Source: Treponema sp. (GTDB taxonomy: Bacteria; Spirochaetota; Spirochaetia; Treponematales; Breznakiellaceae). Taken from it: a stretch of 15,254 bases of DNA. Positions 6,274 through 12,078 of the stretch are shown here, one piece after another. How positions within the stretch are numbered: position 1 is the first letter of the stretch; each line of letters begins with the position of its first letter. The notes beneath the pieces are model-generated. The model saw nothing but the letters and a program-made list of their open reading frames with translations, was not told the DNA's origin and did not search any database. The translations under genes and the position numbers were made by a program. Where the stretch lies: assembly GCA_031259035.1 (NCBI GenBank), contig JAIRLZ010000143.1, forward strand, positions 1 to 15,254, given 5' to 3'.

Positions 6274-7425
6274 ATGAACATCGGCACACTACTTATTCAT
6301 AACGCCGGTACCACGGACGCCGCCACCGGCGCGTTGAGTACCCCGGTCTTTCAGGCTACCACATTTGATCAGAGCGTTTCCTTTCGGGAAGATGGGGCTA
6401 AGGTTGAGCGGGAGTTTGATTACGCCCGATCCGGCAATCCCACCAGAAAGGCGTTGGAGCAAACCATCGCGGCGTTGGAAGGCGGCGCCAATGGGTACGC
6501 CTTTTCAAGCGGTATCGCCGCCGTATCCTCGGTGTTGGGGATTTTCGCCGCGGGCGATCACATCGTCGCGGCGGAAGACATTTATGGCGGAAGCTACCGG
6601 ATCATCAACACCTTTTTCAAGCGGTGGGGGCTGGAATCCACCGCGGTCGACGCCTCAAATTTTGATGAAATCAAAAAAGCGATTAAGCCGAATACAAAGG
6701 CGCTGTTTCTTGAAACGCCTTCAAATCCCCTGCTGAAGATTACCGATCTAAACGCGGCGTTCGCTTTGGCGAGAGAAGCGGGTCTCGTTTCCATCGTTGA
6801 CAACACCTTTATGACGCCGTATTTGCAGCGTCCGATTGAAAACGGCGCCGATATTGTGATACATTCGGCGACCAAGTTTCTCGGCGGACACAGCGACGTG
6901 CTTGCCGGGCTTGCGGTTGTCCGCGATGAAGCGCTTGGCAAAGAGGTGTACCGCGTACAGAACGGCTTTGGCGCGGTGCTTGCTCCCTGGGATTCGTGGC
7001 TGACGCTGCGGGGAATCAAGACCCTCAGAGCGCGGCTCGCCATACAGCAGCAAACCGCGCTGGCTGTCGCAAAATGGCTTCAGGAACACAGGCATGTTCA
7101 GTCCGTGTACTACCCGGGGCTTGAAGGTCATCCGGGCAAAAAGACGCATGACGCGCAGGCTTTCGGCGCGGGGGCGATTCTTTCGTTTAAGACAAAAACA
7201 ACGGAACAGGCGCTGCGTTTCCTGGGAAAGGCGCGGCTCGCCGCGGCTGCGGTAAGCCTCGGCGGAGTCGAGACCATCGCGTCTTATCCGGTTCGCATGA
7301 GCCATGCGTCTATGCCGAAACAGGAGCGGGAACGGCTCGGCATCACGGACACGTTGATACGCATTTCCGCGGGGCTCGAAGACGCCGAAGACTTGATCGC
7401 GGATTTTGAAGCGGCTCTGGCATGA
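6274..7425 (+). CDS. metC: Cystathionine beta-lyase (MetC-like, Cys/Met metabolism PLP family)
   Basis: A 383-residue member of the cystathionine gamma-synthase/beta-lyase fold, most likely cleaving cystathionine to homocysteine, pyruvate and ammonia. The cofactor Lys is in HSATKFLGGHSD (Lys201). FDYARSGNPTR (about 48-58), EDIYGGSYR (about 101-109), ETPSNP (about 147-152) and VDNTF (about 175-179) are the other family signatures. SHASMPKQERERLGITD near the C-terminus is close to what I remember of Bacillus MetC, which is why MetC is favoured over MetI. Substrate preference cannot be fixed from sequence; O-acetylhomoserine sulfhydrylase or cystathionine gamma-lyase remain options. The promoter predicts an mRNA with essentially no leader. 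The stop codon is followed after 17 bases by the metI-like start. Confidence 0.85.
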   Translation: MNIGTLLIHNAGTTDAATGALSTPVFQATTFDQSVSFREDGAKVEREFDYARSGNPTRKALEQTIAALEGGANGYAFSSGIAAVSSVLGIFAAGDHIVAAEDIYGGSYRIINTFFKRWGLESTAVDASNFDEIKKAIKPNTKALFLETPSNPLLKITDLNAAFALAREAGLVSIVDNTFMTPYLQRPIENGADIVIHSATKFLGGHSDVLAGLAVVRDEALGKEVYRVQNGFGAVLAPWDSWLTLRGIKTLRARLAIQQQTALAVAKWLQEHRHVQSVYYPGLEGHPGKKTHDAQAFGAGAILSFKTKTTEQALRFLGKARLAAAAVSLGGVETIASYPVRMSHASMPKQERERLGITDTLIRISAGLEDAEDLIADFEAALA

Positions 7426-7442
7426 CACAGGAGATGGCGAGC

Positions 7443-8600
7443 ATGAATATTGAAACCGCCTGTGTTCACGGGGCGCAGTCCTTCGAGCCGGTTACCGGAG
7501 CGATAAGCGTGCCGATTTATCAAACCGCTCCTTTCCGGCACCCCGAATTGGGGGGATCAACTGGCTTTGATTATTCACGATCCGAAAACCCCACGAGAAG
7601 GGCGCTGGAACAGACCATCGCCCTTCTCGAACATGGGACGCATGGCCTCGCTTTTGCCACAGGAATGGGCGCCATATCGTCGCTCATCAAAATTTTCCCT
7701 TCCTTTGATGGCGGGAAGAATGGCAAAAAAACGCATTTCATTGTTTCGGAAGACCTCTACGGCGGAACGTACCGGCTTTTCGGCGTGTATTACGCGCAAT
7801 ACGGCTATGAATTTTCATGGGTTGACACCAGCGAATTTTCTTGCATAAAAGCCGCCTTGCGTCCTGAAACCGCGGCGCTTTTCATCGAAACGCCGTCAAA
7901 CCCCATGATGAAAGTGACGGACATTCAAAAATGCGCGGACCTTATACACCGGCAAGGCGGGCGGCTCATTGTTGACAACACCTTCCTCACCCCGTACTTT
8001 CAGAACCCGCTCGACTTGGGCGCCGATTTTGCCGTTCATTCCGGCAGCAAGTACTTGGCGGGCCATAACGACACCCTTTCCGGCTTCATCGTCCATTCCA
8101 GCGATGAGGACGCGGATGCGCTTTTGAAAGCCCAGCGGAGCGAAGGCGCGGCGCTCTCGCCGTTTGATTCGTGGCTCACCCTGCGCGGCATAAAAACCCT
8201 GCCTGTGCGTATGGAAAAACATCAAACAAATGGGAAAATCGTCGCGGAATGGCTTCGAACCCATTCCGCTGTGGAAAAAGTGTTTTACACGGGCTTCGGC
8301 GATCATCCGCAGCGGGATTTGTCCCAAAAGCAAGCGCGGGGACATAACGGCATGGTCTCTTTTTATGTAAAAGACGCCTGTACAATCCCCTCAATTCTGA
8401 AAAACGTCAAACTCGTGCTGTTCGCCGAGAGTTTGGGCGGCGTGGAATCTCTCATCACCTACCCGCTGGTACAGACCCACGACGCGATACCCGAAGAAAT
8501 GCGCCTTTCGGCGGGTGTGAACGAAAAACTCCTGCGTCTTTCGGTGGGCATAGAAAATCCTGATGACATCATCGCGGATTTGAACGATGCGCTGGGATAA
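7443..8600 (+). CDS. metI: Cystathionine gamma-synthase / O-acetylhomoserine thiolyase (MetI-like)
   Basis: A 385-residue paralogue of the preceding protein. It probably joins cysteine to an activated homoserine to give cystathionine, or uses sulfide directly. The cofactor Lys is in HSGSKYLAGHND (Lys203), with STGFDYSRSENPTR (about 39-52), SEDLYGGTYRLF (about 102-113), ETPSNP (about 149-154) and VDNTF (about 177-181). ESLGGVESLITYP near the C-terminus strongly recalls Bacillus MetI. ATG 7443 is preferred because AGGAG (7429-7433) is nine bases ahead and the product then begins MNIETACVHG, parallel to the metC product. An in-frame ATG at 7422 overlaps the metC stop (ATGA) but has no ribosome site. 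An extra GGKNGKK loop occurs at about 90-96. Together with CysK and MetC it completes a route from cysteine to homocysteine. Confidence 0.86.
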   Translation: MNIETACVHGAQSFEPVTGAISVPIYQTAPFRHPELGGSTGFDYSRSENPTRRALEQTIALLEHGTHGLAFATGMGAISSLIKIFPSFDGGKNGKKTHFIVSEDLYGGTYRLFGVYYAQYGYEFSWVDTSEFSCIKAALRPETAALFIETPSNPMMKVTDIQKCADLIHRQGGRLIVDNTFLTPYFQNPLDLGADFAVHSGSKYLAGHNDTLSGFIVHSSDEDADALLKAQRSEGAALSPFDSWLTLRGIKTLPVRMEKHQTNGKIVAEWLRTHSAVEKVFYTGFGDHPQRDLSQKQARGHNGMVSFYVKDACTIPSILKNVKLVLFAESLGGVESLITYPLVQTHDAIPEEMRLSAGVNEKLLRLSVGIENPDDIIADLNDALG

Positions 8601-8632
8601 TTCGCTGGCGAAATCGCCCCCATATACCATAT

Positions 8633-8648
8633 GAGGCTGTTTCAAAAC
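8633..8648. repeat. Single-arm copy of the GTTTCAAAAC repeat
   Basis: GAGGCTGTTTCAAAAC matches the left arm of the 4893-4941 palindrome at 15 of 16 bases and is followed by TTCAAGT, like that palindrome's loop. The right arm is degraded (AAAGTTTTAA only). It lies 33 bases after the metI-like gene. Confidence 0.55.
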
Positions 8649-8742
8649 TTCAAGTATTGTAAAGTTTTAATACATTCTGTTGATGGTTAAGAATGAAGTT
8701 TGAAGGTTTAGAAGATACTAACGGGCGGAAAGTCGGCAATAA

Positions 8743-8877
8743 CACGAACTGGGGCATAGGCAAGTGGAAGAAACGGCGGCATTTTTTGATGAAGAAAAAG
8801 TGGCGCTTGAGGTGGTGAAGGTCGATTTCTTGGATACAGCAGGAAGTCCCCCGGTTTTGCCGGGGGTATTTGACTAA
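8743..8877 (+). pseudogene. Possible gene or insertion-sequence remnant with a GC hairpin
   Basis: A 44-codon open stretch with no start codon except an internal GTG (8764), reading VEETAAFFDEEKVALEVV and on to a stop at 8875-8877. Its composition looks protein-like, as if it were the 3' end of a decayed gene. The last codons are covered by a strong hairpin CCCCCGG-TTTTG-CCGGGGG (8848-8866). A GC hairpin just at a reading-frame end recalls, from memory only, right ends of IS200/IS605 (TnpB) elements. No TnpB motifs are visible. The gap 8601-8949 otherwise holds nothing I can support, and the hairpin lacks a good T tract as a terminator for either flanking gene. Confidence 0.25.
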
Positions 8878-8949
8878 CAACCGGAGTGGAATAGTTCAGT
8901 CCGCTCTTGGAGTGGCGCGCTTCAATCCCAAACGCCGGGTTTCGCCGTC

Positions 8950-10755
8950 CTAATTGAGAACAAAACCCGATCCCGTAAAGGCGTTGTCGGCAATGTCCAC
9001 AGTCTGCGGCATGGCTATGTTGACCAGATTGGTACAGTCCTTGAAGGCGTATTCACCGATATGCGTTACACTGGGGAGTGAAATGCTGGCAAGTGATGTG
9101 CAGCCGTAGAATGAACGATGCGCAATGGTTTCAACCTTTGGCGCATACACTGACGTCAGCTTGACGCACTTGTAAAACGCCCCATATTCGCTTTTTGTGG
9201 TATTGATAATTTCTATCGCTTCAGGCAATGATATGGATTCCAGGTTTTCACAGCCGTCGAAAGCGCCTCGTTTTATTGTCAGAACGCCGGGCATTTCCGC
9301 GGAAGCGAGAGCCGCGCAGCCAACGAAGGCGTTGGTCTCAATGACGGTAATGGAAAGCGGAAGAACAATTGAAGCGATATATCGCTTTCCTTTGGCCGTT
9401 TCAAGCGTGATATTGGCGAACTTGCTCCCTTCGCTGCCGCTCAAATCCAGCGCGACATAGCGCTCCGCCGCTTCAAGAGCGTCATATAATGTCCTCAAGG
9501 TGTTTCCAGTTTTTCCCGTGCCGGACAAATTGACGCCATTCATTTTAATAGGATAGGGGTTCTCCTGAGTGTTGGGAGAGAGAGCGGCGAGCGCTTCGGC
9601 AAGGGATTCTACGCCATTCGCCTCAAGCGACGAAGTGACGGTGAATAGCGCCTCCCGCCCGTACGGGACGCCGTTTTTCATGCCGAGCAATGACAAGAAA
9701 TGCCTGCCATCGCGCAGTTCTCTTGAATCAATGATGAATGTCGCTTCGGCGCCGAAAACCGTAGGAACGACTTGATTCCCATCCACGAGACACTCAATCC
9801 ACGTGAAACCGGTTGCGGTCAAGGATAATGCGGCGGGAGATCCCATGGCGCCGGTTTGTGACAGGATCACCGGTTCATCAGGCAGCCCCTGGATATCCAT
9901 TGCGCCTTCATCCCCAATTTTCATGCCGACGCTGATCTCCAGCATGGAATCTTCCGCTTCGGAACTCATCCGGAAGTCATTGGCGGTGAACTCCATATCC
10001 GGCAGTACGGTGACAAGACCAGAGTAGATGTACATGATTTCGGTCCTCCCGATTTTTCTATAATCAGTGGACAGCGCGACATCTACGCGGTAATAGCCGG
10101 ACGGAAGACTCACGCCGCCTTCGCTCTTTTCAAATAGGTTGAGCGTACTGATAGGAGTCGAAAATGTTCCATCACTCCCCAATGCCGAAAGAATTAGACT
10201 GGCGGTTTCGACCGCCTCTGGAAAATGTATGCGCCATTCAAACATTCCCTCCATTCCCTCTTCCATTAAGGGTTTATCCAGCATAATCTCGGCTTGGGTT
10301 GTTTCTCCAGCGACTACCAGCGCTCTGGCGGCGCCATATGCCGCCGCCGTAAGTTCTGAATCCGAGCCATATACCCAACCCGTAGCCGTTATATTCCAAT
10401 CACCCGGTTCAAGGGCGATTTCCGCGCTTGTTTCCCCCTCTAAAACGACAGCCGGGGCGCTCATTCCGTCTTCTCTGGCGAATACCAGCGTAAATTTGAC
10501 AAACCCGCCGATGTCGGGGTAGACAATGCGTTGTTTTTCCGGTTTGGCAACCCGAACACTCACCCATCCTGTGGCGTACTCCTGCTGAACCGGCGAAGGA
10601 TCTTCACCTTCCTGTGAACACGCCATAAAAGCCCCGATAGAGAACAGAACGAGCGCAATGGATGAAAACGCCGGTAAAAACCCGTGTGGAATTCCATCTG
10701 TTTTTCCCAGCCCGTAGCGCCGTTTGTTCGGCATGATTATTTGTTGTTTAATCAT
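8950..10755 (-). CDS. Lipoprotein with C-terminal BspA-type leucine-rich repeats
   Basis: A 601-residue predicted cell-surface lipoprotein. An N-terminal basic stretch (KRR) and a hydrophobic run (about 27-45) end in FMAC, with Cys46 as the likely lipidated residue; Phe at -3 is a relaxed lipobox of the kind seen in spirochaetes. Residues 47 to about 400 are beta-rich and resemble Ig-like or carbohydrate-binding modules, but I recognise no specific family. From about 469 to the end there are five to six repeats of 22-24 residues of the BspA type (NAFVGC..L, GAFDGCENLESISLP, RSFYGCTSLASISLP, YAFKDCTNLVNIAMP), common in treponemal and other host-contact surface proteins. ATG 10755 is chosen for GGAGG (10765-10761) five bases ahead; the frame is open to 10812. 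It is divergent from an AraC regulator, which may control it. Confidence 0.85.
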   Translation of the reverse strand: MIKQQIIMPNKRRYGLGKTDGIPHGFLPAFSSIALVLFSIGAFMACSQEGEDPSPVQQEYATGWVSVRVAKPEKQRIVYPDIGGFVKFTLVFAREDGMSAPAVVLEGETSAEIALEPGDWNITATGWVYGSDSELTAAAYGAARALVVAGETTQAEIMLDKPLMEEGMEGMFEWRIHFPEAVETASLILSALGSDGTFSTPISTLNLFEKSEGGVSLPSGYYRVDVALSTDYRKIGRTEIMYIYSGLVTVLPDMEFTANDFRMSSEAEDSMLEISVGMKIGDEGAMDIQGLPDEPVILSQTGAMGSPAALSLTATGFTWIECLVDGNQVVPTVFGAEATFIIDSRELRDGRHFLSLLGMKNGVPYGREALFTVTSSLEANGVESLAEALAALSPNTQENPYPIKMNGVNLSGTGKTGNTLRTLYDALEAAERYVALDLSGSEGSKFANITLETAKGKRYIASIVLPLSITVIETNAFVGCAALASAEMPGVLTIKRGAFDGCENLESISLPEAIEIINTTKSEYGAFYKCVKLTSVYAPKVETIAHRSFYGCTSLASISLPSVTHIGEYAFKDCTNLVNIAMPQTVDIADNAFTGSGFVLN

Positions 10756-10829
10756 AACAACCTCCGTATATAAATAGAGGGTTGCCATGCGATTTGATTC
10801 GCACATCCTCATTTTTTATAATTACGTCA

Positions 10830-10857
10830 CGCTAATTGCGTCACGTTGCAATTAGCG
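10830..10857. promoter_or_regulatory. 10-bp inverted repeat between the lipoprotein and AraC genes
   Basis: CGCTAATTGC (10830-10839) and GCAATTAGCG (10848-10857) are a perfect inverted repeat with an 8-base spacer. Within it the segment CGTCACG occurs twice, 15 bases apart (10824-10830 and 10839-10845), a direct-repeat arrangement of the kind AraC proteins bind. On the minus strand GTGACG and TATAAA (about 18 bases apart) may be the lipoprotein promoter, so the sites would overlap its -35. The role is inferred from position. Confidence 0.55.
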
Positions 10858-10903
10858 CGTCCCGCGCGCGATGAACCGCCCGACAGGCAGGGGCTTGTTG
10901 ACC

Positions 10904-10923
10904 CCGCGTCGAATGCGGTTTTT
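10904..10923 (+). terminator. Weak terminator-like hairpin in the divergent gap
   Basis: CCGCGT-CGA-ATGCGG (10904-10918) forms six pairs, one of them G-U, followed by five T. It could stop plus-strand read-through ahead of the AraC gene. The rest of 10858-11033 shows no gene; reading frames here lack ribosome sites and protein character. Confidence 0.3.
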
Positions 10924-11033
10924 GGCTTTTTACTGACTTCGCTGATCCTCCCGGAGGCGCGGCGCGTTAAACCCCGCCGCGAATCAAGCGTGTATTTTGT
11001 AATTTCTTGCTGGAACAATCACGGAAATGGCGC

Positions 11034-11039
11034 TATAAT
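11034..11039 (+). promoter_or_regulatory. -10 element of the AraC-family gene
   Basis: A consensus TATAAT ends 11 bases before the ATG at 11051. The -35 is poor (TGGAAC at 11011-11016 with a 17-base spacer), as expected if activation is needed. Transcription should start near 11046, leaving a leader of only about five bases with no Shine-Dalgarno sequence. Confidence 0.5.
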
Positions 11040-11050
11040 CACTATCAATT

Positions 11051-11854
11051 ATGAAAGAAGACGAACTGTTTGTACCGGATATACAGTATCTGGTGTTTCG
11101 GAAGTGTCCGGCCGATTGGCGTTTGCCGCCTCATCACGTGTCCAATTATGATATTACTTACATTATCAAAGGCAAAGCCCGCTACACCATCGACCAGACC
11201 CCGTATGAGCTTTCCCAAGGCGCGTTGTTGTGTCTTCCGGAAGGCGTCAGCAAAGCGGCCTTCACCTATGCGGAACATCCGATGCATTGCTTTTCTGTGA
11301 ACTTCATACTGAAAAACACGGCGGGTCAAAACGTGGACATCCCGTTTCCCCATGTAAACGACGTCGGCTTAAGAAATGATCTTATCAGACTCTTCAACGA
11401 CTTGGTCTACGCCCAAACAGAGGGACTGCCCGGTTACGGCATAAAATGCAGAGGGCTTTTGCTCCTTATTATTCACCGCTTGCTTGAATTGACGGTGTAC
11501 AACACCAACGCGTCGGACGAGGATTACCGGATACAAAAAGCCATCCGTTATATCACCCAGCATTACACCGAGCGGCTTACTGTCAAAAAATTGTCCATCA
11601 TAGCCGGACTCAACGCCGCGTATTTTGGCTCCCTCTTTAAGCGGGCGACCGGCCGGTCGGTGAACCGGTATATTGCCGCAACGCGGGTTCAAAAGGCGAA
11701 AAACTTGCTGCAAAGCGGTGGATGCAGCGTTCAGGATGCGGCGGAGTACTGCGGCTACTGCGATGTATTTCATTTTTACAAACAGTTCAAGTCCATTATA
11801 GGAGTTTCGCCATCCCGGTACATTCCCAAAGGCGGAACGCGGCGTGAAAACTGA
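11051..11854 (+). CDS. AraC-family transcriptional regulator
   Basis: A 267-residue DNA-binding regulator. The N-terminal half (about 10-100) is a cupin-like ligand-sensing domain: LPPHHVSNYDITYIIKGKARY and a following beta-strand pattern ending HCFSVNFIL. The C-terminal 100 residues hold the two helix-turn-helix units of the family, LTVKKLSIIAGLNAAYFGSL..ATGRSVNRYI and CSVQDAAEYCGYCDVFHFYKQF, closing with IGVSPSRYI, the standard AraC tail. The ligand cannot be told; sugar-responsive members share this layout. It is divergent from the BspA-like lipoprotein and lies upstream of hexokinase, so either is a plausible target. No ribosome site precedes the ATG, and the TATAAT placement suggests a very short mRNA leader. 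A terminator-like hairpin follows at 11907. Confidence 0.9.
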   Translation: MKEDELFVPDIQYLVFRKCPADWRLPPHHVSNYDITYIIKGKARYTIDQTPYELSQGALLCLPEGVSKAAFTYAEHPMHCFSVNFILKNTAGQNVDIPFPHVNDVGLRNDLIRLFNDLVYAQTEGLPGYGIKCRGLLLLIIHRLLELTVYNTNASDEDYRIQKAIRYITQHYTERLTVKKLSIIAGLNAAYFGSLFKRATGRSVNRYIAATRVQKAKNLLQSGGCSVQDAAEYCGYCDVFHFYKQFKSIIGVSPSRYIPKGGTRREN

Positions 11855-11906
11855 CCGCGCCGGCAAAGGGCGCGCCGGTAAAAGGCGCGTCGCAACGCCG
11901 CGCAAG

Positions 11907-11924
11907 GCGGACATTCCGCTTTTT
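11907..11924 (+). terminator. Terminator after the AraC-family gene
   Basis: GCGGA-CAT-TCCGC (11907-11919) followed by TTTTT, with A/T pairs extending the stem base (AAG against TTT). It is short but correctly placed, 53 bases after the stop and just before the hexokinase promoter. A tandem GCGCCGG(C/T)AAA motif fills 11857-11885. Confidence 0.5.
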
Positions 11925-11928
11925 CCCA

Positions 11929-11985
11929 CTTGCCGGACGGTTCGTTCCCGCATATAATAAAAATGTCCGGCAAGCCGGATCCGGC
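11929..11985. promoter_or_regulatory. CCGGAC inverted repeats around the hexokinase promoter
   Basis: CTTGCCGGAC (11929-11938) and GTCCGGCAAG (11965-11974) are a perfect 10-bp inverted repeat, one arm on the -35 and the other at the predicted transcription start. GCCGGATCCGGC (11974-11985) is an adjoining perfect 12-bp palindrome, and ACCGGACAAG recurs at about 12007. Repeated half-sites of this kind suggest a repressor that loops or covers the promoter. Arms transcribed into the leader could also form a hairpin TCCGGC-AA-GCCGGA (11966-11979). Confidence 0.55.
11930..11958 (+). promoter_or_regulatory. Sigma-70 promoter of the hexokinase-purA unit
   Basis: TTGCCG (11930-11935), a 17-base spacer, then a consensus TATAAT (11953-11958). 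Transcription should start near 11965, giving a leader of about 114 bases before the hexokinase ATG, long enough to hold the hairpin at 12014-12055. Confidence 0.7.
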
Positions 11986-12013
11986 GAGCGGCGGACGCGC
12001 GGCCCAACCGGAC

Positions 12014-12055
12014 AAGCCATTGGCTTCAAGCCGCAGGCTTTAAGCCTCATGGCTT
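12014..12055 (+). promoter_or_regulatory. Long hairpin in the hexokinase mRNA leader
   Basis: Three stacked stems share the word AAGCC/GGCTT: AAGCCAT (12014-12020) with ATGGCTT (12049-12055), GGCTT (12022-12026) with AAGCC (12042-12046), and AAGCC (12028-12032) with GGCTT (12036-12040) around a 3-base loop. That is 17 pairs with small internal loops. It is followed by TTTATA (the right arm and tail together reading CTTTTATA) and lies 11 bases before the AAGGAG. It could be an attenuator or a translation-control element; no known riboswitch class is recognised. Confidence 0.5.
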
Positions 12056-12078
12056 TTATAAAGAAGAAGGAGCAATCT

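Noticed and set aside
5196..8600. S-box (SAM) or T-box riboswitch before the sulfur genes
   Set aside because: The cysK leader is only about 54 bases and metC is predicted to be leaderless; no conserved riboswitch core was seen.
6274..8600. metC-metI pair as one frameshifted gene or a recent tandem duplication
   Set aside because: Each frame is complete, with its own cofactor Lys and clearly different C-terminal signatures, so they are two distinct, diverged paralogues.
8848..8866. CCCCCGG/CCGGGGG hairpin as a terminator for metI or the lipoprotein gene
   Set aside because: There is no real T tract on either strand (TATTTG and ACTTCC), and it is about 250 bases from metI; it is kept only as a possible element-end hairpin.
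10846..11151. Plus-strand frame in the lipoprotein/AraC gap
   Set aside because: It starts inside the operator-like inverted repeat, has no ribosome site, and overlaps the certain AraC gene out of frame.
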